DNA from: Prevotella sp. E9-3
Lineage (GTDB): Bacteria; Bacteroidota; Bacteroidia; Bacteroidales; Bacteroidaceae
DNA: 64,000 nt
Assembly: GCF_022024015.1 (NCBI RefSeq)
Contig: NZ_CP091786.1
Location: 1,550,001 to 1,614,000, forward strand
Direction of reading: 5' to 3'
The notes beneath the pieces are model-generated. The model had not been told where the DNA came from. It saw only the letters and a list, made by a program, of their open reading frames with translations, and did not search any database. This document shows, one piece after another, positions 18,486 to 26,144 of this stretch. The first letter of the stretch is position 1. Each line of letters opens with the position of its first letter. Both the position numbers and the translations under genes were made by a program.

Positions 18486-19523
18486 TTAATTGTCTCTAAA
18501 AATCCATGCCAGCAGTTTGTTCAGCCATCCGAAATTGAAGCGGAACCAACGGAAAGTGCTCACAGGCTTACCACCAAAACGCAAAATAAAGTCGCGATAG
18601 GGGTTCTTACTGAAAGGTAAGCCTACATCCATGAAATAGATATGCTCATACCCTCGTTCGTAGGAATCCTGGATAGCATTCCATACTGTAACGTCGGCAG
18701 GATGGAGCGGAGCAAAAGACTTACGACGGAAAGCGGCATACCACAAATAGGCCTGTTGTTGACTATAGGCTACAGCCGAACAACCAATAGCATGTCCATG
18801 ATACTTCGTGAGGAATAAACGGCCTGAATTCTCCTGCTGGATACTTTTGAAGAATTCGTTGGCAGGAACATAGCGTCGGGGCTTCAGCCAGTGGTGATGG
18901 CGCAGCAATCGCATGAATGATTTGAAGTCCTCGTCATTGTTTACAACGGTAGTGGTGACTCCTTTATCGTAGGCCGACTGTATTCGCTCCTGCTGATGTT
19001 GGCTGATGCGTGTCAGAGGATTTCGCGAATGAAGGCTATTATGAATACTCATCCATTTCACAGGGAAGAAACCATTCTGACGGAATGCCTTATAGCCGAA
19101 CATCTTCTGAGACAAATTGCTGACCTCTATATAAAGAACGGTTTTGCCTATGTGTTGCTTTAATTTTTCAAGCATCATAGAGAAAAGTTGCATTTGCTGT
19201 TCACTTTCCTGCTCATCTCTGATGTAGGAATGACCGCGTAAACGTGCTTCACTTCCGTTTGAACGTCGATAAGCACCTTCCCCCAAAACTCGGCAATGCA
19301 TAAAAAAATAAGGTGGAAACAATGATGAACGGTAACGGACCAATCCCAGCAATTGTGCTACCACGGTGCCATCGTCTTTTTCTACGGTAACAAGATAAGG
19401 CTTGTGTCGTGGAGTATGCTTGCTGAATTCGAACATCTGACGGCTATGAAAAAAGTCTTCCGTCAGCAGCCCGTCAGGCAATGTGTCGTTGCTGCTATAG
19501 ATGTGAGTGGTTAGTTCGCTCAT
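18486..19523 (-). CDS. FemAB/GNAT-fold acyltransferase-like protein
   Basis: The 345-residue cytoplasmic protein has two GNAT-like halves. The C-terminal half contains FLTKYHGHAIGCSAVAYS, AYLWYAAFRRK, HPADVTVWNAIQDSYERGYEHIYFMDVG and FGGKPV, close to the Acetyltransf_6/FemAB pattern found in peptidoglycan-bridge and polysaccharide-linked transferases. The substrate is unknown; an amino-acyl or acyl transfer to an envelope precursor is a guess from the fold. A -7 box lies only 7 bases upstream of the ATG, so the transcript may be almost leaderless. It is divergent from the nitroreductase gene. Confidence 0.7.
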   Translation of the reverse strand: MSELTTHIYSSNDTLPDGLLTEDFFHSRQMFEFSKHTPRHKPYLVTVEKDDGTVVAQLLGLVRYRSSLFPPYFFMHCRVLGEGAYRRSNGSEARLRGHSYIRDEQESEQQMQLFSMMLEKLKQHIGKTVLYIEVSNLSQKMFGYKAFRQNGFFPVKWMSIHNSLHSRNPLTRISQHQQERIQSAYDKGVTTTVVNNDEDFKSFMRLLRHHHWLKPRRYVPANEFFKSIQQENSGRLFLTKYHGHAIGCSAVAYSQQQAYLWYAAFRRKSFAPLHPADVTVWNAIQDSYERGYEHIYFMDVGLPFSKNPYRDFILRFGGKPVSTFRWFRFNFGWLNKLLAWIFRDN

Positions 19524-19530
19524 AATGGCG

Positions 19531-19538
19531 CAAAAATA
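19531..19538 (-). promoter_or_regulatory. -7 box of acyltransferase gene
   Basis: TATTTTTG on the minus strand (CAAAAATA on plus) ends 7 bases before the ATG at 19523. No TTG is seen at the expected upstream distance, so the call rests on the -7 element only. Confidence 0.5.
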
Positions 19539-19610
19539 CTAAATCTGTTTTAAAAATGAAAAAATAAAGAAATAAAAAAACAAAAAACAATAGACTTGAA
19601 GTATTTTCTT

Positions 19611-19618
19611 TACCTTTG
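19611..19618 (+). promoter_or_regulatory. -7 box of nitroreductase operon
   Basis: TACCTTTG followed by CA, 29 bases before the nitroreductase ATG. No well-placed TTG was found; the upstream stretch is very A-rich. Confidence 0.65.
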
Positions 19619-19647
19619 CATATATAACATTATTTCAAGAAACAATC

Positions 19648-20175
19648 ATGACAGCATTTAAAGATTTGACGCAATTACGCCGTTCGCACCGTAAGTTTAC
19701 GGAAGAAGAGATAGATCCTGAAGCAGTAAAAATGATACTTCGTGCCGCCCTGATGTCACCGACCTCGAAAGGGCAGCGAGCCTGGCAGTTTATTGTTGTT
19801 GACGATAAGATGGATATCGAGAAACTGTCTGATGCCAAAGAAATGGGCGGACAGTTCCTTAAAGGAGCTCCCTTGTGTATTGCTGTGCTCGGTGATCCTC
19901 TTCAGAATGATTGTTGGGTGGAAGATGGAAGTATTGCCGCTATCTCCATGCAGTATCAGGCCGAAGAGTTGGGACTGGGTTCTTGCTGGGTTCAGATGCG
20001 AGGGCGTGGGCTGAGCGATGGAACAAGTGCTGACACTGTGATTCGCGGCATATTGGATATCCCAGAAAATTATTCTGTACTGTGTGTGCTGGCTATCGGT
20101 CATAAAGCTGACACCCGACAGCCACAGAATGAAGATAAACTGAAGTGGGAAAACGTTCATATTAATAAGTTCTGA
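19648..20175 (+). CDS. Nitroreductase family flavoprotein
   Basis: The 175-residue protein has the small FMN-dependent nitroreductase pattern: RRSHRKFTEEEIDPEAVKMIL at the start (Arg and Ser contact FMN phosphate in relatives), AALMSPTSKGQRAWQFIVVDD, and a later glycine-rich region ELGLGSCWVQMRGR. It would reduce nitro compounds, quinones or an unknown substrate with NAD(P)H in the cytoplasm. The stop and the next start overlap in TGATG, so translation is coupled to the DUF2520 gene. It is the first gene of a four-gene operon that also holds kdsC and maf. Confidence 0.88.
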   Translation: MTAFKDLTQLRRSHRKFTEEEIDPEAVKMILRAALMSPTSKGQRAWQFIVVDDKMDIEKLSDAKEMGGQFLKGAPLCIAVLGDPLQNDCWVEDGSIAAISMQYQAEELGLGSCWVQMRGRGLSDGTSADTVIRGILDIPENYSVLCVLAIGHKADTRQPQNEDKLKWENVHINKF

Positions 20176-20951
20176 TGCGTATAGTCTTTATTGGAGCTGG
20201 ACGCTTGGCAACCAATCTTGCCCCAGCATTGCATGCTTCAGGTCATCAAATTCTCCAGGTGTTTAGCCGAACTATCACTTCTGCTGAGATACTGGCAAAA
20301 AAGGTTGAGGCCGATGCTATATGTAAATTGTCGGAAGTGACCTGCGATGCTGACGTGTTCATTTTCTCTGTGACCGATACTGCTTTGCCTCAGTTGATTG
20401 CTCAGTTAGGAAAGGGAAGGAAACACTCGGTTTTTTTGCATACCGCCGGTTCTGTTCCTATGTCGGTTTTCACAGGAATCGGTTCCCACTATGGAGTTCT
20501 CTATCCAATGCAGACTTTTTCGAAAGAACGCAGTATTGATTTCTCTCATGTACCTTTTTTTATTGAAGGTAGCGATGCTCAAGCTTTATCGGTAGCTGAA
20601 TCCTTGGCTTCATCAGTGTCTGATAATATCAGGCAATTATCTTCTGAAGCAAGGCGGCATCTTCATCTGGCAGCTGTCTTTGCCTGCAATTTTGCTAATC
20701 ACTGCTATCAACTTTCTGCAGAAATTCTGGAGAAATATCAGTTACCCTTTGACGTAATGCTTCCTTTGATTGATGAGACTGCTGCCAAAGTGCATGAACT
20801 CATGCCTCGCGATGCGCAGACAGGCCCTGCTATCCGTTATGATGAGAATGTGATGCAAGCCCAACTACAATTACTCTCAGATATGCCTCGATTGGCCGAT
20901 GTTTACAGACTGTTGAGTGACAGTATTCATCAGTCCCATATCCAACGTTAA
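20175..20951 (+). CDS. Rossmann-like and DUF2520 domain protein
   Basis: The 258-residue protein begins with a nucleotide-binding beta-alpha-beta unit (VFIGAGRLATNLAPALHASGH), followed by VFIFSVTDTALPQLI and a C-terminal helical DUF2520 part (HLAAVFACNFANHCY, TGPAIRYDENVM). The layout resembles pyrroline-5-carboxylate or hydroxyisobutyrate dehydrogenase-like oxidoreductases, but the substrate is unknown. It overlaps the nitroreductase stop by one base and precedes kdsC by 13 bases. The family is commonly annotated by domain name only. Confidence 0.85.
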   Translation: MRIVFIGAGRLATNLAPALHASGHQILQVFSRTITSAEILAKKVEADAICKLSEVTCDADVFIFSVTDTALPQLIAQLGKGRKHSVFLHTAGSVPMSVFTGIGSHYGVLYPMQTFSKERSIDFSHVPFFIEGSDAQALSVAESLASSVSDNIRQLSSEARRHLHLAAVFACNFANHCYQLSAEILEKYQLPFDVMLPLIDETAAKVHELMPRDAQTGPAIRYDENVMQAQLQLLSDMPRLADVYRLLSDSIHQSHIQR

Positions 20952-20964
20952 TGTTCCATAGAAA

Positions 20965-21483
20965 ATGATTAATTACGATCTTTCAAAAATACGTGCAATC
21001 ATCTTTGACGTTGATGGCGTACTTAGTGCGGAGACTATCACGCTTTCACTCGAAGGCGAACCTTTGAGAACTGTCAATATTAAGGATGGCTATGCTATTC
21101 AGCTTGCTGTGAAATTAGGACTTCATGTAGCGATTATCACGGGGGCTGCTACTGAAGCTGTTCGTTTGCGCTATGAACGCCTTGGGGTACAGGATATATA
21201 CATGAAGTGTGCAGTGAAAATTAAGACTTATGAAGAGTTCTTGAATAAGTATGATTTGCACGATGATGAAGTAATGTATATGGGCGATGATATTCCCGAT
21301 CTTGAAATAATGAATAGGGTGGGGTGTCCCGTTTGTCCGAAGGATGCCTGTCCGGAGGTTCAGCAGCGCAGTGTGTATGTTAGTCACCTGAAAGGTGGTT
21401 ATGGTTGTGGTCGCGATGTAATTGAACAAACCCTTCGTGCCCAGGGAAAATGGGTGATGAACGCGAAGGCTTTTGGATGGTAG
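20965..21483 (+). CDS. kdsC: 3-deoxy-manno-octulosonate-8-phosphatase, HAD family
   Basis: KdsC removes phosphate from Kdo-8-phosphate. The 172-residue protein is a cap-less HAD hydrolase: motif [10 protein letters not shown] (Asp nucleophile near residue 15), motif II ITGAA, motif III Lys in [11 protein letters not shown], and motif [14 protein letters not shown]. The glycine-rich tail [14 protein letters not shown] fits the tetrameric KdsC family. kdsA and kdsD lie about 12 kb away in another operon, so the pathway is split within the window. The gene is 13 bases after DUF2520 and 25 bases before maf. Confidence 0.92.
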   Translation: MINYDLSKIRAIIFDVDGVLSAETITLSLEGEPLRTVNIKDGYAIQLAVKLGLHVAIITGAATEAVRLRYERLGVQDIYMKCAVKIKTYEEFLNKYDLHDDEVMYMGDDIPDLEIMNRVGCPVCPKDACPEVQQRSVYVSHLKGGYGCGRDVIEQTLRAQGKWVMNAKAFGW

Positions 21484-21508
21484 AAAGTGAATAGTTTATA
21501 GTTGGATC

Positions 21509-22090
21509 ATGTTTGATAATCTGAAGAAATACCATATTATATTGGCCAGCAATTCGCCTCGTCGTCGTGAACTGTTGGGCGGATTGGGACTTGAGTTCGA
21601 AGTGAAAGTGTTGCCGAATATTCAGGAAGACTATCCTGCTGAGTTGCCTGCATCACAAATAGCTCAGTATATTGCTTCCGAAAAAGCTGATGCCTATCGG
21701 AGCATGATGAAAGACGATGATTTGCTGATAACAGCCGATACGGTGGTGATTGTCGATGATGAGGTGTTGGGAAAACCTGCTGATGCAGCTGATGCCCGTC
21801 GTATGCTTAACAAACTTAGTGGAAGAAAACATCAAGTGATAACTGGAGTATGCCTTGTTACTCTTCAGGAGCGTAGATGCTTCTCTGTTAGTACAGATGT
21901 TTCATTTAAAGCTCTTCAAGACGAAGAAATCAATTACTATATTGAACATTATCGCCCATTTGATAAAGCTGGAGCTTATGGCATTCAGGAATGGATTGGC
22001 TATGTGGGCGTTACTGGGCTTGAGGGAAGCTACTTTAATGTAATGGGTTTGCCCGTTCAGAGAATTTATTCAGAATTACAAAGATTTTAG
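21509..22090 (+). CDS. maf: Maf nucleotide pyrophosphatase
   Basis: The 193-residue protein matches the Maf family, which hydrolyses dTTP/UTP or modified nucleotides. It starts with ILASNSPRRRELLGGLGL (phosphate-binding block), has EKADAYR, ITADTVVIVDDEVLGKPAD and LSGRKHQVITGVCL, and ends with VTGLEGSYFNVMGLP. The TADTVV and GKP motifs fit the YhdE dTTP/UTP-type branch. It is last in the nitroreductase operon. A small promoter-terminator unit follows. Confidence 0.93.
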   Translation: MFDNLKKYHIILASNSPRRRELLGGLGLEFEVKVLPNIQEDYPAELPASQIAQYIASEKADAYRSMMKDDDLLITADTVVIVDDEVLGKPADAADARRMLNKLSGRKHQVITGVCLVTLQERRCFSVSTDVSFKALQDEEINYYIEHYRPFDKAGAYGIQEWIGYVGVTGLEGSYFNVMGLPVQRIYSELQRF

Positions 22091-22132
22091 CGATTTTTTG
22101 AATAGATTTAACATAAATTTTGTTGAAGAGTA

Positions 22133-22163
22133 TTGAAATATTCGCACTTTTTTCGTAAATTTG
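22133..22163 (+). promoter_or_regulatory. Promoter of candidate small RNA
   Basis: TTG at 22133-22135 and TAAATTTG at 22156-22163 with a 20-base spacer. The next plus-strand coding gene is far away, and a terminator follows about 60-90 bases downstream. Confidence 0.65.
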
Positions 22164-22168
22164 CAATC

Positions 22169-22257
22169 GATAACTAGTAATTTTAATCTATATTTATCAT
22201 TTTCCAAAGTTTTTTAATGGGAACCTGTCTGAGAAGATCGGTTCCTAGTTTTTTTTT
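22169..22257 (+). ncRNA. Candidate intergenic small RNA, about 90 nt
   Basis: The predicted transcript starts near 22169 and ends in a hairpin plus T-run at 22257. It has no open frame of useful length. The 5' half is AT-rich and unstructured. The 3' half is a stem GGAACC (22220-22225) with GGTTCC (22240-22245), an inner TCT/AGA helix and a GAGA tetraloop (22231-22234), then nine T. Alternatives are a terminator for maf with a spurious promoter, or a 3'-UTR-derived RNA. No known family was recognised. Confidence 0.5.
22219..22257 (+). terminator. Terminator with GNRA-capped hairpin
   Basis: Stem GGAACC/GGTTCC with an inner TCT/AGA helix and GAGA loop, then nine T (22249-22257). Read on the minus strand it lacks a T-run, so it works for plus transcripts: either maf or the candidate small RNA. 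Confidence 0.8.
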
Positions 22258-22281
22258 ATATGGAAGAAGTGTAGGAACTCC

Positions 22282-22896
22282 TTACACATCACGCAGTATG
22301 GGAAGTGAGATATGATAGCGGACTGCGAGAAAACGAATAAGGCATATAATGGCGAACGTTAAGATTGCGGAAATCTCCGCTGGCAGTTCTGTCAATATAC
22401 ATAGCCAATAGACAAGACCGCCTAATACACAGGCCATCGCATAGATTTCCTTATGGAAGATGACCGGTTCGTTGTTTAATAGAACATCACGGATTACTCC
22501 GCCAGCAGAACCGGTAATACATCCCATGATGATGGCCACCCAGAATGGCTGGTCGAAGGCAAGACTTTTCTGGATTCCTGCAATGGTGAAAAGGGCAAGG
22601 CCAAAGGTGTCGAAAACAAACCACGCATTTTTCAGCGGTTCCATCCATCGTCCAAAGAAGGCAACGGTGATTAAAGCCACTGCTGTACATATCATATAAA
22701 TAGGTGTGGTCATCCAGAATGGTGTCGTTGACAGCATGACATCGCGTATAGTACCGCCACCTATGGCTACTGCTATGCCGCAAACGTAGCCTCCAAACCA
22801 ATCAAACTGTTTGGCTGCAGCGTGGCGGATGCCTGAAATAGCGAAGGCAAATGTACCAAGCATCTCTATGACACTAATAATAATGTCCTGATTCAT
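22282..22896 (-). CDS. TRIC-like cation channel family protein (UPF0126)
   Basis: The 204-residue membrane protein has about seven hydrophobic helices in two similar halves. Each half holds the family GGGTIRDV-like motif: AIGGGTIRDVMLS near residue 46 and GSAGGVIRDVLLNNEP near residue 130. This matches the bacterial TRIC/YicG family, which forms trimeric potassium-type channels in structural studies of relatives. The physiological role is not known here. It is 28 bases downstream of rarA on the same strand, so the two genes are likely co-transcribed. Confidence 0.9.
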   Translation of the reverse strand: MNQDIIISVIEMLGTFAFAISGIRHAAAKQFDWFGGYVCGIAVAIGGGTIRDVMLSTTPFWMTTPIYMICTAVALITVAFFGRWMEPLKNAWFVFDTFGLALFTIAGIQKSLAFDQPFWVAIIMGCITGSAGGVIRDVLLNNEPVIFHKEIYAMACVLGGLVYWLCILTELPAEISAILTFAIICLIRFLAVRYHISLPILRDV

Positions 22897-22924
22897 GGAT
22901 AATTATTTTTCTGTTTCCAAATTA

Positions 22925-24205
22925 TTATTCTTGATTGTCCTTATATCTGTCACCCCAGTAATTCACCATGCGTTGGTACAGTTTCTCCTCAGAAGGATTG
23001 TGCTGTCCAAACCAAAAACGTTGATTGATGAGGGCATCAGGAAGATATTGTTGCTGAGTGAAATGTCCAGGATAGTCGTGTGGATATTTGTATCCGTCGT
23101 GGTAGCCAAGTTCCTTCATCAGTTTGGTTGGCGCATTTCTCAAGGGGAGCGGTACAGGCTGGTTGCCAGTTTCACGAACTACGGAAAGAGCAGTATCAAT
23201 ACCTAAATAGGCTGAGTTGCTTTTGGGAGAAGTAGCAAGGTAAACAGCAGCTTCTGCCAGTGCAATCCGTCCTTCTGGCCATCCTATTTTCATGACGGTG
23301 TCGAAAGCGGCGTTGGCTAGTAATAAAGCGTTTGGATTGGCCAATCCTATGTCCTCAGCTGCCGAGATAACAAGTCGGCGGGCTATGAACTGAGGGTCTT
23401 CTCCTCCCTCTATCATACGAGCCATCCAGTATAGTGCAGCATCTGGGTCGCTCCCTCGAATACTTTTTATGAAAGCTGAGATGATGTCATAATGCATCTC
23501 ACCATCCTTGTCATAAGCCAATGGGTTCTGCTGCAAGCGTGCTTCTACCATCTCGTCGGTAATCACAACGTCTCCGCTTTCGGCTTCTACAACTAATTCA
23601 AGAATGTTTAGTAGTTTACGTGCATCCCCACCACTATAGCGAAGAAGAGCCGAAGTCTCCTTCAGTTCAATATGACGCTGTTTCAGAATTGTGTCGGTGG
23701 TGATAGCTCTATTCAGTAATTGAAGTAAATCTTCTTTCTCCAGCGATTTCAATACATACAATTGGCAGCGGGAGAGTAGGGGGCGAATCACCTCAAATGA
23801 AGGGTTCTCAGTAGTTGCACCTATCAGTGTTACCACACCCTTCTCAACTGCGCCGAGAAGAGAGTCTTGCTGAGATTTTGAGAAGCGGTGAATCTCGTCA
23901 ATGAAAAGGATAGGGGACGCTTCGTTAAAGAAACGTCCTTTTTGAGCTTTTTCTATTACATCGCGCACATCTTTTACACCACTTGTTACTGCCGAAAGAG
24001 TAAAGAAGGGGGTTTGAAGACGATTGGCGATAATCTGGGCCAGCGTAGTTTTTCCAACTCCTGGAGGACCCCAAAGAATGAATGAAGAGATACGGCCTGC
24101 ATCAATCATCTTGCGAAGCACTGCACCTTCTCCAACCAAATGACGCTGGCCGATGTATTCATCGAGCGTGCGCGGACGTAATCTTTCTGCTAATGGTTGT
24201 GACAT
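22925..24205 (-). CDS. rarA: Replication-associated recombination protein RarA
   Basis: RarA/MgsA is an AAA+ ATPase related to clamp-loader subunits that acts at stalled forks. From the ATG at 24205 the protein has 426 residues: PLAERLRPRTLDEYIGQ at the start, Walker A GPPGVGKTTLAQ, Walker B ILFIDEIHRFSKSQQD, sensor 1 GATTENPSF, and the C-terminal tetramer domain with YWMARMIEGGEDP. A longer in-frame ATG exists at 24244, but a full promoter (TTG 24244-24242, TAACTTTG 24221-24214) lies between the two, so translation must begin at 24205 in transcripts from it, with almost no leader. TRIC follows 28 bases downstream. Confidence 0.95.
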   Translation of the reverse strand: MSQPLAERLRPRTLDEYIGQRHLVGEGAVLRKMIDAGRISSFILWGPPGVGKTTLAQIIANRLQTPFFTLSAVTSGVKDVRDVIEKAQKGRFFNEASPILFIDEIHRFSKSQQDSLLGAVEKGVVTLIGATTENPSFEVIRPLLSRCQLYVLKSLEKEDLLQLLNRAITTDTILKQRHIELKETSALLRYSGGDARKLLNILELVVEAESGDVVITDEMVEARLQQNPLAYDKDGEMHYDIISAFIKSIRGSDPDAALYWMARMIEGGEDPQFIARRLVISAAEDIGLANPNALLLANAAFDTVMKIGWPEGRIALAEAAVYLATSPKSNSAYLGIDTALSVVRETGNQPVPLPLRNAPTKLMKELGYHDGYKYPHDYPGHFTQQQYLPDALINQRFWFGQHNPSEEKLYQRMVNYWGDRYKDNQE

Positions 24206-24213
24206 ACAAAGTG

Positions 24214-24244
24214 CAAAGTTACTATTAACTGTGTAAAAAGCCAA
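24214..24244 (-). promoter_or_regulatory. rarA promoter, near-leaderless
   Basis: TTG at 24244-24242 and TAACTTTG at 24221-24214 (minus strand) with a 20-base spacer. Only 8 bases separate the -7 box from the ATG, so the mRNA leader would be about 0-4 bases. Confidence 0.75.
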
Positions 24245-24315
24245 ATAAATAGACTATTTAACGCTTTTTTCTAAAAAAAATAGTAGCCACTGCTATTAAA
24301 TGCCAACTTTTTCAT

Positions 24316-24323
24316 TATCTTTG
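24316..24323 (+). promoter_or_regulatory. -7 box of acidic-tail protein gene
   Basis: TATCTTTG followed by CA, 30 bases before the ATG at 24354. No TTG is seen at the optimal distance. Confidence 0.6.
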
Positions 24324-24353
24324 CATGCATAAACAAGATATTATTTATTATTT

Positions 24354-25169
24354 ATGAGTCAAGAAGCTGATAAGAAGATAATTACATTAAAAACACTGAC
24401 AAAGAGCAGTGTTTGGGATGTTCAGGAGAACGATATTTTTCGTATGCTTGACACTGCTGATAAGGATGCTGATGTGAAAGATAATCTGCGTCGTTATACT
24501 GATATTATTCGCAGTGCTTTCATGATTGAGGAAGTGCCAGACGATTCACCAATTATGAAAACTAAATATGAAAAAATGGGATATAAGGTGGCTCAACTGA
24601 AGTTAGATGACGACAAGAAAATTGTCTGGGCCATTAAAAAACGTCCTATTGTTCGTGTAACCGATCTGACTTACGAAAATATCCGTCATATTTCCGCAGC
24701 CAAACTGATAGAAGTGCTGGATCGTAATTTTGGAGGCGGTTGGGATTCACTCTCACAGAGCATAAAGGATATCATTGAGAGCGGTTTTGACATTTCTACC
24801 ACTACACTTCCAAAAGATCGCCTTCATAAGAAGGGTGGAATGTACGATAAGAAGGTAGAGGATGGCTTTGAGGTGTTGGAAGTTGCTAAGGGAACCTGGG
24901 TTGAGGCAATCTTTGCCAAACTGAAGCCAGAAACAGAGAAGCCTCGTATCAAAATGTCATCATCTGTTCGTGGCCTCGAGGAAGACGAGGATGATGATAC
25001 AGATGTTGAAATCGAGGACAACTACAATAAGCCTGATGAGGATGATGTGGAATTAGATGGTCCTAATGACGATGACATCACTGAGGATAATTATTCGACG
25101 ATGATGGATTTGGGTTCGGAAGATCCCGATGAAGAAGCAGCTAATATGGCTGAATATGGCGATGAATAG
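24354..25169 (+). CDS. Hypothetical protein with long acidic tail
   Basis: I do not recognise this 271-residue protein. Residues 1-200 are a mixed, probably folded part with several helices (SVWDVQENDIFRMLD, NLRRYTDIIRSAFMIEE, RHISAAKLIEVLDRNFGGGWDSLS). Residues about 205-271 are extremely rich in Asp and Glu, with runs such as EEDEDDDTD, and must be disordered. A folded N-terminus plus acidic tail recalls the RNA polymerase delta subunit of Firmicutes, but the N-terminus does not show the HARE-HTH pattern, so this is only an analogy. It has its own -7 box and a terminator and stands alone between rarA and rpmA. Confidence 0.7.
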   Translation: MSQEADKKIITLKTLTKSSVWDVQENDIFRMLDTADKDADVKDNLRRYTDIIRSAFMIEEVPDDSPIMKTKYEKMGYKVAQLKLDDDKKIVWAIKKRPIVRVTDLTYENIRHISAAKLIEVLDRNFGGGWDSLSQSIKDIIESGFDISTTTLPKDRLHKKGGMYDKKVEDGFEVLEVAKGTWVEAIFAKLKPETEKPRIKMSSSVRGLEEDEDDDTDVEIEDNYNKPDEDDVELDGPNDDDITEDNYSTMMDLGSEDPDEEAANMAEYGDE

Positions 25170-25191
25170 ACAGTAATCATATAAAAAGGCA

Positions 25192-25226
25192 GAAGCCCTG
25201 ACTTTCCGTTGGAGAGTCAGGGCTTT
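25192..25226. terminator. Terminator between convergent genes
   Basis: Stem AGCCCTGACT (25194-25203) with AGTCAGGGCT (25215-25224), loop of 11 bases, flanked by short A and T stretches. It lies between the convergent acidic-tail gene and rpmA and may serve both strands, though the T-runs are short. Confidence 0.75.
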
Positions 25227-25263
25227 CTGTTGTTTGTTTGGAATAAGTGTTTGTTTGTAAGTT

Positions 25264-25527
25264 TTAAGCTTCGGCTTCAGGAATTACTGAAACAACGCTC
25301 TTATCGTGCTTTCCTTTGTGGAAATTCACGGTGCCATCAATGAGGGCATAAAGCGTGTCGTCCTTACCAATTCCTACGCCATTGCCTGGATTGTGATGAG
25401 TACCACGCTGGCGTACGATGATGTTGCCTGCCTGTACTTTCTGTCCACCCCAGATCTTCACGCCGAGTCGCTGTGCTGCACTCTCGCGGCCGTTCTTAGA
25501 ACTACCTACACCTTTTTTATGTGCCAT
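25264..25527 (-). CDS. rpmA: Ribosomal protein bL27
   Basis: bL27 lies at the peptidyl-transferase centre of the 50S subunit. The 87-residue protein begins [23 protein letters not shown], the conserved N-terminus, and holds [22 protein letters not shown]. The N-terminus is the short form, with no cleavable extension of the Firmicutes type. It follows rplU by 20 bases as in most bacteria. Confidence 0.98.
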   Translation of the reverse strand: MAHKKGVGSSKNGRESAAQRLGVKIWGGQKVQAGNIIVRQRGTHHNPGNGVGIGKDDTLYALIDGTVNFHKGKHDKSVVSVIPEAEA

Positions 25528-25547
25528 AATGTTGTTCCTCCTACGTT

Positions 25548-25865
25548 TTAAGCGATTACCTGTTTAACTTCTACCTGAGTGAACTGCTCACGATGACCAT
25601 TGCGCTTGCGAGAATCCTTACGACGCTTCATCTTGAAAACGATGACTTTGTCGCCCTTCACCAGCGGGTTCACTACTTCAACTACTACTTTTGCACCTTC
25701 TACGGTGGGTGCGCCAACCTTGACAGCGCCGTCGGCATCTACGAGCAGCACCTTGTCAAACTCAACAGTCTTGCCTGCCTCCACGTCTTTGATGTGGTGC
25801 ACGAAGAGCTTCTTGCCCTCCTCAGCCTTGAACTGCTGACCCTGAATTTCTACAATTGCGTACAT
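25548..25865 (-). CDS. rplU: Ribosomal protein bL21
   Basis: bL21 is a structural protein of the 50S subunit. From the ATG at 25865 it has 105 residues starting [17 protein letters not shown], with KVLLVDADG and [17 protein letters not shown]. The frame extends upstream to 25919, but that extension lies in a structured leader and is not conserved in character. rpmA follows. The roughly 85-base leader folds into a nested hairpin (see separate entry), which suggests feedback control of rplU-rpmA. Confidence 0.97.
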   Translation of the reverse strand: MYAIVEIQGQQFKAEEGKKLFVHHIKDVEAGKTVEFDKVLLVDADGAVKVGAPTVEGAKVVVEVVNPLVKGDKVIVFKMKRRKDSRKRNGHREQFTQVEVKQVIA

Positions 25866-25892
25866 TTGTTTTTGTTTGTAAATAGGGTTTTT

Positions 25893-25940
25893 TCCGTAAG
25901 GCGGTGTACGTCCGTACACACTTCACCCTGCCTCCACGGA
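25893..25940 (-). promoter_or_regulatory. Candidate structured leader of rplU-rpmA mRNA
   Basis: On the minus strand, TCCGTGGAGGC (25940-25930) pairs with GCCTTACGGA (25902-25893) as two 5-bp helices with one bulged G. Inside sits a perfect hairpin GTGTAC-GGAC-GTACAC (25919-25904). AGGGT (25929-25925) could also pair with ACCCT (25888-25884) beyond the outer stem, which would make a pseudoknot. The element ends about 28 bases before the rplU ATG, where a ribosomal-protein autoregulatory site would be expected. Confidence 0.5.
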
Positions 25941-25953
25941 CTCTTTCGGGCTG

Positions 25954-25961
25954 CAAAGGTA
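25954..25961 (-). promoter_or_regulatory. -7 box of rplU-rpmA
   Basis: TACCTTTG on the minus strand followed by GCA. It gives a leader of about 80 bases that contains the hairpin at 25893-25940. No good TTG partner was seen. Confidence 0.65.
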
Positions 25962-26102
25962 CTTATTTTTCTGCATAGTAATGATTATTTTATCTTTTTG
26001 AGTCTAAAAGTTTAACTTTATTTAATATACTAATATCGATTTTATCTGGCAATAAGACTTTAAAAAATCGTAATTAGCGTTATTGTCTGTCTATAGGAAG
26101 TA

Positions 26103-26130
26103 TTGGTTTCATCTGAAATATGTACTTTTG
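26103..26130 (+). promoter_or_regulatory. Probable promoter of TPR gene
   Basis: TACTTTTG at 26123-26130 followed by CA, with TTG at 26103-26105 (17-base spacer, slightly short), ahead of the start at 26145. The AT-rich stretch 25970-26100 shows nothing else. Confidence 0.5.
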
Positions 26131-26144
26131 CATAAATATTAAAT

